A stretch of 64,000 bases of DNA, taken from positions 682,001 to 746,000 of the forward strand of contig KQ964255.1 in the NCBI GenBank assembly GCA_001566295.1, in the 5' to 3' direction. A model generated the notes under the pieces. That model was not told the origin of the DNA. It did not search any database and saw nothing but the letters and a program-made list of their open reading frames with translations. The position numbers were made by a program, and so were the translations under genes. Source of the DNA: Microdochium bolleyi. Taxonomy: Eukaryota > Ascomycota > Sordariomycetes > Xylariales > Microdochiaceae. Positions 34,033 to 45,800 of the stretch are shown here, one piece after another. Numbering within the stretch: position 1 is the stretch's first letter; each line of letters starts with the position of its first letter.

Positions 34033-36747
34033 GGCGGGTTCCTTGTCTTGATTGCTCTGGCGAGTGGGCGGTGATGTCTTCGAGATGCGGCTCGAGGATG
34101 TTGTTATTATTAGAGTCGGGAGCGGTGTATAAGAAAAATAGCAGTCTTCGATGTGGCCGGCACACGAGACAAAGAGGAGAAGCGAAGGAAATGGACCGCG
34201 ACGGTTGGGAGAGACTGGAGTGGACAACGACGACAGCGACGGCGAGGACGGGGAAGGAAAGGAAAGAAGAGGAGAGAGGAGGAAAAGAGGCCGACCAAGA
34301 CGGGACGAACGAGCCGAACGAGGCGGCGACGATGGCAGGAGCCCGCAGTCAGGTGAAGCGGCGGCCCCTTGGCAGCGCAGGCCCTGGTGCCAATGAGGGC
34401 GTGTTTCAGCGGCGTCTGAAGAGGTGACGGGGCCACAAAAGCCACCCCCAGGCCCTAGCAGAGCGGCCATGAAGACCACGGCGGAGCCAGGGACGCCCCG
34501 GCGCTTGCAGGCGAGAGCTGCCGCTGTGGTTGGCCAGCCCGGCCCAGGCACTCGTCGCCCCTGAGCTCTTCAGGCCTAGCCCAGGAGATGAGGCGCAAGG
34601 ACGAGGCCAGGAGGGGGCCAGGAGGGGGCCGGGACGACAAGGGGCTTGTTCTTCGGCACATGCAGCTGGTTATTCTTGGGCCTGCTCATGCAGCTCATCC
34701 ACAGCCATTGCCCTCGCGGCCGGCACGCCTCGGACACGGCAAGGACGTCGGACCATCTCATCGTCGAGCCACATCGAGGAGAGATGGGGCGAGCCGACCA
34801 TTCTCTGGTTACTGATGGTCCCGATTCCCAAGGCAGAGGTCCCAACGGCGTCCGATGGAGCCATCGATGCGCGGGAGCGCTATTGCCGATCGTGACAAGG
34901 GGTTGTCAACTGACCCCGTAGCGTGCCTTACCGGTAGTGGTAACAGCCGGGGTCCTCTTGAGTCTTGGGTGGATGGATCGTGCAAGCGAAGCCAGATCGG
35001 GTGCTGACCTCCTGGTGGACGCTGGGGGCTTGAGACCAGGAGTGCTTCAAGGATCAAGCACCTCTTGTTGATCCATCTCATTTCTGCCATTCTTTCCTCG
35101 TGCGCAACGACTCGCTCTCCGTCTATTACAATGTAGATTTGCAAATTCCTCGCTCAGGGATCGACTATTGCGCCAATGATGATCTAGCGGCCACTTATGG
35201 TGTCGCGCTATCTCGACCGCGAGCAGGAATTCCTTGATGAGAGTAGGCATGCTGGCATTCAAGCGACAGTCTTTGCTGCCATTGTGCGTAGGAGTGCTCT
35301 GTCTTGCAGCGTGTGCAAGTGGATTGCACCGTCACTTGCAGGAGATCCCGTGGCGACCCGATCTTGCCAATGAGAGAGGGCTGGTCTGAAGTCGAGCCTG
35401 CTTTAATAGGCTCCTCATGGCACGCCACGTGCTCTGCTGTGCATGTTGTGACAGTGATACAGTTGTGTCCAATAATAGAACACATCACCGCTGCTGGTTC
35501 GGATCGTGGGTTCGGATCACAATGTGTAGTGTAAACCTACGCTAGCAAAGCCACAGCGCTAAGCACCAGACCTGATTTATCGTCACATTTTCAGTTCCTG
35601 CGCAATGTCTTTTCAGTATCGCAGTCACGACACACACAAGTCTTGGCAGGAGGACGCTGGTCTAAACCATCGGCTCCAAGTCTTCCAGAACGCAACAGGT
35701 AGAAGCAATGTCGCTGAACCGTCACAGTCTATGGACACAGCTATGGATCAGTCCTCTGTGTGCCTTGGGACAGCAGGCTCAAGGAGCACACTCGAGTCTG
35801 GGGGCGGCGTCGACGGTTGTGATGGTGACGACGACGACAACCCGGGGGCAGATCGGAGGACGTGCGAAGCGGGACTTCATTCCCCCTTGACAGTCTCCAT
35901 GCCAAGGAGTGCCATGAAGGTTAAAGAAGGCCACAATGGGATCGACTTTCCCACCGCTAGTCTGCGCGCGTACTTGACGGGGCGGTTGGTGTGTTGTCAC
36001 GGCATGTCGGCGCAGCTTGTTCGGCATTGCTTGGGAATGCTCCCGACGTCAGCAGACGGCCACCTCGGAAGATAAACCCTCGACTAAGGGTACGATACGC
36101 AGTACATATGATCCTTCGTGACTCCGGTCTTGCTGGTTTGGTATCGTTGGACGTTGAGGGCTGAGCGAAGCTGTCTCATTGCGAGCCTGACGACTTCGAC
36201 AATGATGGGTCGAACAATGTGGCCAGCGGGATCGAGGGACTGTGGCATTCTCCGGATCAAACGATCAGACGGAGCGGCCAAGACAGATCATAATGCAGGG
36301 CCTCCCAATGCTCAGCACCTCCACAGCCTTGTCCACTTTCGAGGGCGGCAGGATAGTTGCCTCTAGCTGCCGGTCCGTCTTCTCAGCGGTTTCCGGCCTT
36401 GCAGGCTGATAACCACTACCACCCATCCAACGGAACTTGAGTTGCCCAGGTGTCTCCCCTGATACATCTAGACGTCCTCTGGGTGGTCTCGGCCGAAGGG
36501 CTTGTGCTGTGTTCTTGGTCATGGACTCTCCCTGTTGGCTACTCGGCCCGTGGTGGAGAATGACGTCCTGCTGATGCAACTCCGTCGCCGGCAGCGGGAC
36601 AGACGGGCGGACGGCCGATCCCGTCTGCACACCCGGCCACGCCTCCGCGTCCGTCCACTCTCCTCCGCCAGCCCATAGCTGCCAGCTCTTCCTGCATTTC
36701 TCTCTCTCTGTGTGCATCAAACTACAAACTAAGCCAGAACATCCATC
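34033..36747. other. Intergenic, about 2.7 kb, no gene convincingly supported
   Basis: The start of this region is purine-rich on the plus strand (34.18-34.35 kb) and is the promoter or leader side of the small secreted protein gene. The open frame 35605-36075 (156 codons, plus strand) has an ATG start and an acidic DGDDDD run but no recognisable domain; it is left as doubtful. The last 150 nt are pyrimidine-rich and lead into the cupin gene. Confidence 0.45.
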
Positions 36748-37317
36748 ATGGCTGCCCTCCTCCTGACCCCGCGCGCCGCCGTCCGCGTCACGAAGCACCA
36801 CATCCCCGCCCACGGCCTCGTCCCCAACACGAGCATCCAGCACAAGCCCCTGCTCCACTACCACGGGGCCTTCAACCGGGACACTCCCTCGCTCGCCGCG
36901 GCGGTGGAAGCCCACCTCGCGTCCGTCGGCGTGGTCGACCCGCAGTGGCGGTACACCATGTACGCCACGACGCACTTCCACTCGACGACGCACGAGGTCC
37001 TCGTCGTCTCGCGCGGCAGCGCGCGGCTGTGCTTCGGCGGCGAAGGGAACCCGGGGGCCTACACGCCGCGCGTGGAGCGGGGGGATGTCGTGGTCGTGCC
37101 GGCGGGCGTGGGCCACCGGCTGGTGGAGGACCTGGCTGAGGGCGGCGGGAGTGGTTGGGAGTCGTTCGAGATGGTGGGGAGCTATCCGAGGGGAGGGAGG
37201 CCGTGGGACATGTGCTATGGTAAGGCGGGCGAAGAGGAGAAGGTTGAGGCCATCAGGGATCTTGGGTGGTTCACGAGGGATCCGATATATGGCGATGATG
37301 GTCCGGCTACCGAGTAA
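36748..37317 (+). CDS. Cupin-fold protein of the YjlB type
   Basis: Single exon, 189 residues. The cupin core spans residues of about 75-150. Motif 1 is HFHSTTHEVLVVSRGSARL, carrying two His and the Glu expected to bind a metal, and motif 2 is RGDVVVVPAGVGHRLVEDL, carrying the third His. The conserved N-terminal HKPLLHYHGAF and the late segment WDMCYGKAGE are as in YjlB-like cupins of bacteria and fungi. Cupins are small beta-barrels that bind a divalent metal; this subfamily has no firmly known reaction. No signal peptide is visible, so it is probably cytosolic. Its leader is pyrimidine-rich, and the gene stands alone. Confidence 0.85.
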   Translation: MAALLLTPRAAVRVTKHHIPAHGLVPNTSIQHKPLLHYHGAFNRDTPSLAAAVEAHLASVGVVDPQWRYTMYATTHFHSTTHEVLVVSRGSARLCFGGEGNPGAYTPRVERGDVVVVPAGVGHRLVEDLAEGGGSGWESFEMVGSYPRGGRPWDMCYGKAGEEEKVEAIRDLGWFTRDPIYGDDGPATE

Positions 37318-38503
37318 ATATGTGCAAGTGTCCGTATGTTCATCTTCCGGTCGCCAGTCGTTGGCAGTTGAGCTGTGTAGCTAAATATCTATCTGCGAGT
37401 CGTATCATCCTTTCGATGACTCGGGCACTTCAATCCTGTAAGCTGCTAAGAACCTCGACATGCATAGCAGCATAACAGGCCGGGGCCCTTGCCTACTCGT
37501 TCGTCCTGCTAACAACTCCAAGAGGCCCAGGCCGGGCTGACAACGTCTGGGTAGTTCCCGTGCCGCTAGCACTCGGTTTTAATACAAGTTGAATCTCCTT
37601 CCCGCAAACAACCGCCATTACCAGCCGCTGTCGGTCTTTCATCCACTCCAAGTCCTTCGTAGCACAGCATCAACAAACCGCTGCAGTTATCCACCGATGC
37701 AGTTCTTGCGCAGCAATAATGATAGAGGCTGCCTCGCAGTACCTCGCGGTAGTTGAGAGCCTGCCGGTGTGTCACTGGAACGTGATATTCCCTGCTTTGA
37801 AGTCCTTCGAAGCAGCTGCCCGTCCCGAAAGGAGCCTCTGCCCGTGACAGTTGTGGGACAAGTCAAAGGCCAAGACTTATCGAAATCTTGTTCGCACGAC
37901 CAACACTTTTATCTTCCCCATTCGGCCCCTGTCCTAAAGAACCAACAAAGCAACGTCCCGTCTTCGTCTGCAGTCTTCCGTCTTCTCGAAACATAACCTA
38001 GCCTCAATGTCGCCAGCCCGCCTTTCTGGCTGATCCTGTGTGTCATACAACCGGACGCCGTTGTTGTGCCTGAGATGTAGCTACCCTGAGGCATTTACCT
38101 GTGGAAGTACATAGCGGGACGTTACATACCAGCCTCGAGACACACCCGAGACAGGCAGCCTGACGACGTTTCCAGCAAATTTCGGGCGGAGACAGGGCTC
38201 GGATGGCCAAGGCAGATTTACGGCTGGGCCCTCAGATGTTCCTGCTGCTGGACGCAACTCTCCCAACGGGCAGCAACCATCCTGGCATACAACAAGCAAG
38301 AGCAGAATACCTCTGCCATACGAACATAGAGCTCCGGCATCAAACCTGGTTCTTCCGATCACCTCTGGGAGAAGGGGCTGTGGAATGTATATAAAAGGCC
38401 TCGAAACCCGCCACAGGAGCTTACAATATGCAACCTCTTCAAGCTTCATGAACCTCATCCTTCACAAATACTCCCTCATTCAGGCAACAAGACAGACACA
38501 AAA
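37318..38503. other. Intergenic, upstream region of the small secreted Cys-rich gene
   Basis: No gene is supported in this 1.2 kb. It contains the TATA box listed separately, and the last 100 nt carry the presumed 5' leader (CTTCACAAATAC to CAAAA just before the ATG). Confidence 0.5.
38388..38397 (+). promoter_or_regulatory. TATA box of the small secreted Cys-rich gene
   Basis: TATATAAAAG lies 107 nt before the ATG at 38504, a usual place for a fungal TATA element. Strong TATA boxes are commoner at highly or conditionally expressed genes. Confidence 0.6.
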
Positions 38504-39125
38504 ATGAAGCTCAACATCGCAAACCTCACCGACGCCATCCTCATCCTCCTCGCCAGCGGCACGGCACTGGCCTGCCCTGCTCCTCCCGCCGCATCGAGCC
38601 CGGACTTCGACAACCTCCTGAACACTCGACTCCGCGAGGGCTACGAACTCGGCTCATTCAGTGCGTTAACACAACAACTCCTCTCCTTCCTCCTTCCTCG
38701 GCTCCGAGCGTTAGGGGGCCAGTCGCTTTCACTCGGCTTGGGGGACGGGGGAAGAAATGAGGGAAAGAGGAGGAGACTGGTAGAAACTATGTACTAACCT
38801 TCTTCCCCTCGACAGCCGTCGACATGTCCAAGCCCTCCTGCAGCATCGCAAGTGCATCGAGGTGCTCGCCGCCGCCGGGTGTCTGATCATCGGCCTCGCC
38901 ACCGTGCAAGTCGGGACCGTGCTCGGCTGCGTCTCGGGCGGGACCGACAAGGTATGTACGCGTATTTATCTTGACATTTTCCCGAAACCAGTACCCTCCG
39001 CTCATCGCTTTTGCGCCCTCATCACATCTTCACTTCCGCGTGCTGACTCGAGTCGTCAGGTCTGTGAATGCGCGGGGTGTATCAGTCAGCTTGGCGACTT
39101 CCTTGATGAGCATGGCCTGTGCTGA
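38504..39125 (+). CDS. Small secreted cysteine-rich protein, 3 exons (first junction uncertain)
   Basis: The start MKLNIAN gives a signal peptide (ILILLASGTALAC). Exon 1 runs from 38504 to about 38660, exon 2 from about 38816 or 38833 to 38951, and exon 3 from 39060 to 39125. The second intron is clear (GTATGT..TGCTGAC..CAG) and keeps phase. Exons 2 and 3 together read HRKCIEVLAAAGC, then TVLGCVSGG, VCECAGC and finally a Cys as the last residue, so the mature protein has about eight Cys and probably disulfide bonds. The first intron has a good donor (38661) and a good branch and acceptor (ACTAAC..GACAG, 38815), but these two do not agree in phase. In-frame options are donor 38665 with acceptor 38815 (120 residues) or donor 38661 with acceptor 38832 (113 residues). 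It resembles small secreted effector-like or saposin-like fungal proteins; the family is not firmly identified. Confidence 0.65.
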
Positions 39126-39817
39126 GACACACCGTGCAAATCTGTGGAGGTGCACGATCAGGCAAGTCGGGTACACCACGTAGATGGCTGAAGAAAGATC
39201 ACACGTGCAGACACAAGGATACAAGGCCCAGGGTTCATGAGACGGACAAATGTATACGCGCGCTTGGGAAACCTCATTGTCTATTGTCTGCCAGGTGAGT
39301 GCGCCTGTCTTGCGCCAGTACAAAGCATAGACTACGAAACCTCGAAAGAAAAGGACATGTTGTGGGGAACCACCGTGTTGGCAGCCTGGACTAGCAGGGT
39401 GCACCGCAAAGGACAGGAATACATCGCAGCCGGAACGGATGTTTTGACTCCACTAAACTCCAATGGCTTTGGGTCAATCGATCTTTTGAAAGAGACACGC
39501 CATTCGAAAACACAGATTAGTGATCGACGCTCTGTCAAAGAGCCCTCGCGCTTGGTCGTGTGGTCCCGACACGCAACAGTAGATAGGAAAAGTGAGCTGA
39601 ATGCGAAAGTCGTCGACGTCGTGTGAAATCCATGAATGAGTTTCTGCTATCGGTGTCTGTTTTTATGATTATTTTTGGTAGGCTCGATCTGGCGAACTAT
39701 TGGTTGTCTTGGGTATGTGTAAGGAAATGGTTGTTAAGGATTGGTTGTGAGCCGCGTTGGCTTCGTTGGACGCTGGCGTTGAGCTCGAGCCAGCACCAGC
39801 TATCTGCAATTTCTCGC
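39126..39817. other. Intergenic, 3' flanks of convergent secreted-protein and ApsA-like genes
   Basis: No gene is supported. This stretch contains the 3' UTRs of both flanking genes. Long open frames on the minus strand that reach into 39697-39996 are explained by the last exon of the ApsA-like gene read in another frame. Confidence 0.5.
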
Positions 39818-42800
39818 TCAGGCGCGGGACTGAACAGTCTCCGAAGGGGTGGCCGAGGCTGAAGCGATCCCGGAATGTGTACTATGCATGCTTGGATGAG
39901 CGTGTAGGCTAGACAGGCGCCCACGCCTCCCAGAGGCATGTGACAAACTGCCGACGTCATGTTTGCCTGCAGTTTTTGGTTAGCTAAAGGCATCAATCGT
40001 AGCTGGATGTTCTTGTATACATACCGTCACAGCATGCTCTCACGTTCTCGAGCTTGTCAGACTCCCTGTCTTGTTGCTCAATGATCTGTCGAAGGTCCTC
40101 GGCGCTGTCGTGAACCTCGCTTGCCTCGTAGATGGCATTATCGGGCATGACATGGCTGCGGCCCCGGCGGCTGCTAAAGGTGCCTATCGAGTGTGTACTA
40201 GATCTCCAGTAGCCACTCAAGCGGCTGAGCGTGCCAGGTCGCGCTTGTCCCCTCTCATGCGTGGGCGTGAGTGTCGGAATCGACATGTCCATGTCCATCT
40301 GGGGTGATTCCGCTCCGCGGGTCGTGCGAGAATTGTAAGACGACAGCGACGCAGGTGGCTGAGGCCGGGTGCCGTTGGCAGCGCGCCTGTTGACGGATGG
40401 GTTGAACTCGTCGATATCATCCTGGGTGATCTGGCCGGCCATATCCTCGGTATCGGCCTGGGTCTCTGTGCCCGTCCGCAGCAGAAGGTACGACAACGCG
40501 TTGAACCAGGTCTCGTGCCGTTGACCTGTGGTGCAGGTGAACTTCACTGTCCGGCCAGGCGAGATGACTATCAAGCTCTTTCGGTGCAAGCCAGGAGGCA
40601 TCGGGTTGTCGTCGGTCACAACGCGGACAGCCTCAATGGGAACGCTCTTCGCCCTCAGCTCGGAACGGCCAGCAGTAGACGGGTCTCGGTCGCCCCAGTA
40701 CAGGGTCCTCGTGTAGGGGTGGACCCAAAAGTATCTCCTGTGCCGGTTGCCAGACATCTCCCCACGTCCTGCCTTTCTCGTGTACTTCCACAAATACTCG
40801 CCGATCATGGTCTGGGTAATGGCCTGGATCATGCGTGGATCAGTGTTGGGCCCGAACCCAGCGGCTTCCATCTGCATGTCTGGGCGAATGTTGAATCTGT
40901 TGTCAATCTCGGACGCAAAGGACGACACAGACGACTGGCGGCTGCGGGACGGCAGGCGGTGCGGTGCCTGCACATCGGCGTGGCCAGAGGCTCTGCCTGC
41001 ACGAAGGGTTGCGCTGTTGACAGACCTGGGCGACATTGGCCTTTGGCTGCCAGCAGTCCGCGGGCGCGATGAAGACGAGGGTCGGTAAGCAGAGGCCGGC
41101 ATGAGAGGCGGGCCCATGCTTCCCTTGGCGCCACTGGAAGACTGAGTACGGGCAGCTTCGATAGCCTCCCGATGGTTGGCCGGGAGTGGTGGCAAGTCCT
41201 GGATTGACGTCCGCGCACTGGCTGCACTGCCTGGACGACGGGCATCGGAAGCGTCCTGGACTTGTGGTGTACTCGGGTCAACGATGCGCTGCCACTTGGA
41301 CGAGCCACTAAGACTGTCCTGGGAGCGCCTGATCCGCACAGTCCCTGTGGACCCTGCATCGCTGACGATTGACCTTGGCGATGCAGGGCCGTCCTGCGAT
41401 GTCCGCCTAGCATGCCCGTTGACCACGGGCTCGCGTGGAATGATGAAGGCCTCACGCCTCGGGCTTCTGAGCTCAGCGACCTCAATGGGCTTCGTCTCAA
41501 CAACACTGAGCACGGAGAAGTCCAGGGCGCGCGGCTTGGCGGCCTGCGAACGCTTCAGGGCTGCGATCTCCTCGGCGTGTGCTGCTTGCAGTCTCTGCAC
41601 TTCCTCTGAGGTCTGCTCTTGATGCAATACCAGAGCCGCGGTGTGCTCGGCCTTCAATGACTCCAGCTGTTGAGCAAGGGAAGACTCATGCGTCGCAGCC
41701 AGATCTTGCAGTTGCCGGGCGTGGCTCGCTGTGAGAGCACCAGTGGCATCTGCATGTTTTGTCGCATGCTGCTCTCCTGCGCGCTCTAGAGCGGCGGCAT
41801 GCTCCTGCTTGAGCTTCTCGAGCTCTCCTTCCAGCGTAGACTGGTGGCCAGACTTAAGAGTGATAAGAGCAGCATCGTGGCGCTCCTCAAGCTCCTTGAC
41901 GCTGCGAGCGATTGCTGCTTCATGCTCGTCTCGAAGAGCTTGTAGTGCTTGCGACTGCGCCAGAGCAGACTGCTCCTTTAGGGCCTGTGTTTCCTGCAGG
42001 TGGGCTTCTTGCTGCTGAGCTCTGGCTGCCGCGAGCTCGCTGACCCTTGCGGCCTCTTGCTCAGATCTGAACGCTGCGAATGCCTCGTCGTGCTGCTTTT
42101 GCAGTTTAGCTAGCTCGCTGACCCGAGTCGATTCGTGCTCAGACTTGAGTGCCGCGAGTGCCTGATCGTGCTGCTCACGAAGCTTGAGCTGGCTCGCCTC
42201 AAGTTCACGTGCAAGTGTACTCTCGTGTTCACTTCGGAGACTGGCCAGTTGTTCTGCATGGGAGCTGCCGTTCTCGGTCTTGAAGTCGTCCAAGGCCTTG
42301 GCGTGTGTCAGAGCCAGCGCTGCCAGCTCTCCAGACTTTGACTTTCCTGACTCGTCTCGGAGCTGTTCAAGAGCGCGCTGATGGGAGGTTGTCAACTCTT
42401 CGATCACCGTCTTATGCAATGTCTCATGTTCGGCACGGAGCTTATCAAGAGCTTGAGCATGCGCTGTCGTGAGATCCTCGACTTCCTTGGCCTTGGATTG
42501 ACTCTGAGTAGCATGCGAGTCCGCCAAAGCTTGCTTGTGAGACGTCACGAGGTCCTCAACCGCCTGGTTCTGCAACTTCTCGGCGGCAGCCCGTTGCTCC
42601 GCGAGCTCCTTAGCGTGCTCGGAGGAGATCCGCTCGACTTCCCGTGCCAAGCTTGCAGCATGCTCCTGCTTCAGGACTTCCACCGCGGCAGTCTTGGACT
42701 TGGCGCTTTCTGAAGATGCGGCCTCCAGCTCCTGTGCGTGCATGGCGGTCAACCGACTCGTCTCCTCGGTCAGCTGAGAAGCATGGGTCTGTTTGAGCTC

Positions 42801-45800
42801 TTCCACCAGGCGTTCATGGCTCGTCTTGAGCTGTTCGAGTGCTTGAGTGTGAGCTTGCTCGCTCTCACGCTTGTGGGCTTCAACAATCTGGGCGTTGGCG
42901 GCATGGATTGCATCGAGCTGCTCGGAATGAGCGGCGTCGCCCTCCGCCTTGGACGAGTCGACCTGTTTGGCCAGAGCCGACTTGAAGTTCTCGAGCTCCT
43001 GCGCCTGCGCGGCAGCGTGCTGCGTTCTGAGAGTCTCAATTGCTTGAGCGTGACTGTCCTTGAGCGCAGCCACTTCTTTCGCAAGTGTCGCCTCGCCATC
43101 AGCCTTGGCTGAGCTGAGTTCCTTGACGTGGGCGGCGGCAAGGGCAGCCAGGGCGGCAGCGTGCAGTACGGAGTTGTTGTTGGTAGCCTCCTCGTGTTCC
43201 TGCTTACGAAGAAGTTCGGTGTCGGCGAGGTTCTTGGCATGGGTTGACTTCAGCTGCTCAGACGCCTGCTCATGGGCAGCACGCATGGTTTCGATCTCGC
43301 GGGCATGGTTGTCGACAAGAGTCTGGCACTGCTGGGCATGCGCGCTGGTCAAGCTCTGTCTCACTTCGTCAACTGCCTTATCGTGGGCAGCCCTGAGCTC
43401 GGCAACTTCACGAGCATGAGAAGCAGTGATGGTCGACCTCAGTTCGTCCAGGTCGGATGCGTGGGACTGTCTCAGGCCTTGGAGCTCCTCCGAGTGTGTC
43501 GAGCCGAGCTTGGTCTGCAAGTCATCAATTTCCTTCGCGTGGGCTTGCTTCGTGCTATCGATCTGAGCGGCAAGAGTGGCTGCTGACTTGTCGTTGACGC
43601 TCTTGAGCTCTGCCTCGTGCGCTGCCTTTAGGTTGTTCAGATCGGCGGCGGCGGTCTCGGCCAATTCACGCTTCACATCTTCAATCTGCTTGGTGTGTGT
43701 GGCGGCAAGCGCGGCTAGAGCTGCAAGTTGCGCTGCCTCGCTCTCTTTCCGGGCGGAGTTCCTCTCCTCCTCGTGCTGAGCACGGAGCGCCGCGAGCTCG
43801 GTATCGAACGAGGACCTAAGCTCATTCTGGCGCTTCTCCAGCTCTTGGGAGTGGTTGGTCTTGAGTGTGTCCGTCTCTTGCGCATGCCGATCTTGGTCCT
43901 CGGTCTTGCTTCGCGCCAAAAGGTCCGCATGAGAGGTCTTGAGTGCCTCAAGCGATGCAGCATGAGTGGTCTCACGTTCGGCCATCTTCGAAGCATGATC
44001 GTCTGCGTGGGCGGCACGCAAAGCCTCAAGCTCTCTTGCCAGTACGGCCGCAGCGGCTGTTGCAGCCACGTCTGTGGCTTTGCTGTGTTCGGCCGCCAGT
44101 CTCTCCATCTGCTGAGCATGTTCCTGGCGTAAGGAAGCCTCAGTCTGAGCAAGCTGGGCTGCGTGGCTAGACTGCAGAGCGAGTGCTGCTTGAGCTTGAT
44201 CCTCCTTGTTCTTGTGAGCGCGAGAATCAAGTTCCGTGGCGTGCTCAGCACGGAGAGCGGCCAGGGCCGTGGCGATGGCGGCGGCATGTTCAGCTTCAAG
44301 CGTCTTGACCTGGGTGGCGTGTTCATCCCGGAGGGTGGCAAGCTCTACTGCATGTGTATCTGGTTCAGGGAGTGACTCCGCAGATACAGAGCGGGCATTC
44401 GAGATACCCAAGCCAAGACCTTCCGAGGCGGTGCGGGCAGTAGTTGGGGGCGACGGGAACTTGTCCAGGTTGTCGTGAAGGTCTTGCGTGCCAGCATCGC
44501 TGTACGAAGCAGCGGAGAAGCCACTGGTAGCAGTAGCCATGGAGATAGGTCGTTCGTCCCAGGGTTCGCTGACCAGTGACTCGGTCATGGTGCCACTATC
44601 TACCATAGGGAGCCTTGGCAAAGGGGGCAGGGCTGGCGGGGGAGAAGCTGTTCTGGCGCGCAGGGACCTTCTGCTGGGCGTCGCAGAGAGCATGGACTCG
44701 TTGTCACTGCCGTCAAAGTCGCCGAGTTCCGCGGCCAAGCTCTGGCTTGCACCCTGCTGCGGCGTGCCAGCCGTGCTGCTGGCCACAAAACTCATAGGGC
44801 TGCTCTGCAGGTTTGGCTCCTCGCTGGCGTACCTTGAACGGCGGTTCGCGCCTCGACTCACTCGGAGGGGGAATCGGGCCTGCAGAGGAGGGAATGCGTT
44901 GGGGCTCCGAGTCTCGCTCTCGAAGGGATACTCATCGTCCTCGGTCGATGCTGAGCTCAGCAGCGAATCACTGCGCGTCAGGCCCGCGACGGGTCTGGTC
45001 TTTGTCGCCTTGGTACGCTTAGATGGGCTTTCTGTCTCTGTCTGGACGTCGTCATCGCTCGAGAACTCCTCAGCGCCAGTGTGGAAGTCGGTATCTGTGC
45101 CACGCTCATTCGCAGTCTCAAAGGCAGCATCGCTGGCGTCGTTCGCAGTCTCAAAGGCAGCATCGCTGGCGTCGTTCGCAGTCTCGAACTGGTCGCTGTC
45201 GTGCTCCATGGGAGGCGGCAATCGTGGTGTGCGCATTGAGGACATGGAGGACGACAAGGTAGGGCTGTACTGCTCCACAGTCTGGTCCTCCCAGTTGGGG
45301 TCCTCGCCGGCAAAGATCTCGCTTCGCACACTGCGGACGCCACCGAGCAGCCGAGGTGGTTTCTTGAATTCTCTGGATTCGGTCTTGCGGGCACGCTTGT
45401 TCGTGGCGAGAGGATCTTGGCGAGACTTTTCGAGCTCGTCACGGGCATCCTGCAGCATACGTCTCAACTCCATCTTCTCCGTCTTCTCTCGGTGGTAGTT
45501 GGTGCGCAGGCTCTGGATCGTACGTTGCGCATGACCGAGAGAGGTCTTGAGTGTCTCTGTCTCGAGCATCGAGTGCCGTGGAGTCGTTCCCTTGACTGGG
45601 GAAGCTGGAGGAGAATGGTCGGGAGTGATGCTGTCGTTGGCAGTCTCGAAGTCTTCGTCGCTCATGCCCGGTAGTGGTTCGCGCTCAATGCCGCGACCAC
45701 GCTGGGAAGAGAAGGCTTTGGCAAGCTCCGAGTTCTGGCCAGTGAGGTCATCGATCTTCTTGCGAAGAGTAGCCTTGTCCGAATCCGCCATGACCAATGT

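Noticed and set aside
33466..34165. Long frames on both strands across the small surface-protein gene
   Set aside because: The Arg/His/Pro-rich or Gly/Ala-rich readings are other frames of GC-rich DNA; only the 175-residue frame has a signal peptide and sequons.
35605..36075. 156-codon plus-strand frame with an acidic run
   Set aside because: No homology signal, signal peptide or membrane helix that I can see; could be real, but not supported.
36265..37116. 283-codon minus-strand frame
   Set aside because: It runs antisense through the cupin gene, and its Arg/Val/Asp-rich text mirrors the cupin codons.
39993..40024. Taking 39993 as the end of the ApsA-like gene
   Set aside because: A donor and acceptor pair here gives a phase-consistent last exon with family-like sequence, so the stop at 39993 is more likely intronic.
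44488..45498. 336-codon plus-strand frame
   Set aside because: Antisense to the ApsA-like gene; Ser/Leu-rich text is the complement of its Glu/Ala-rich coding sequence.
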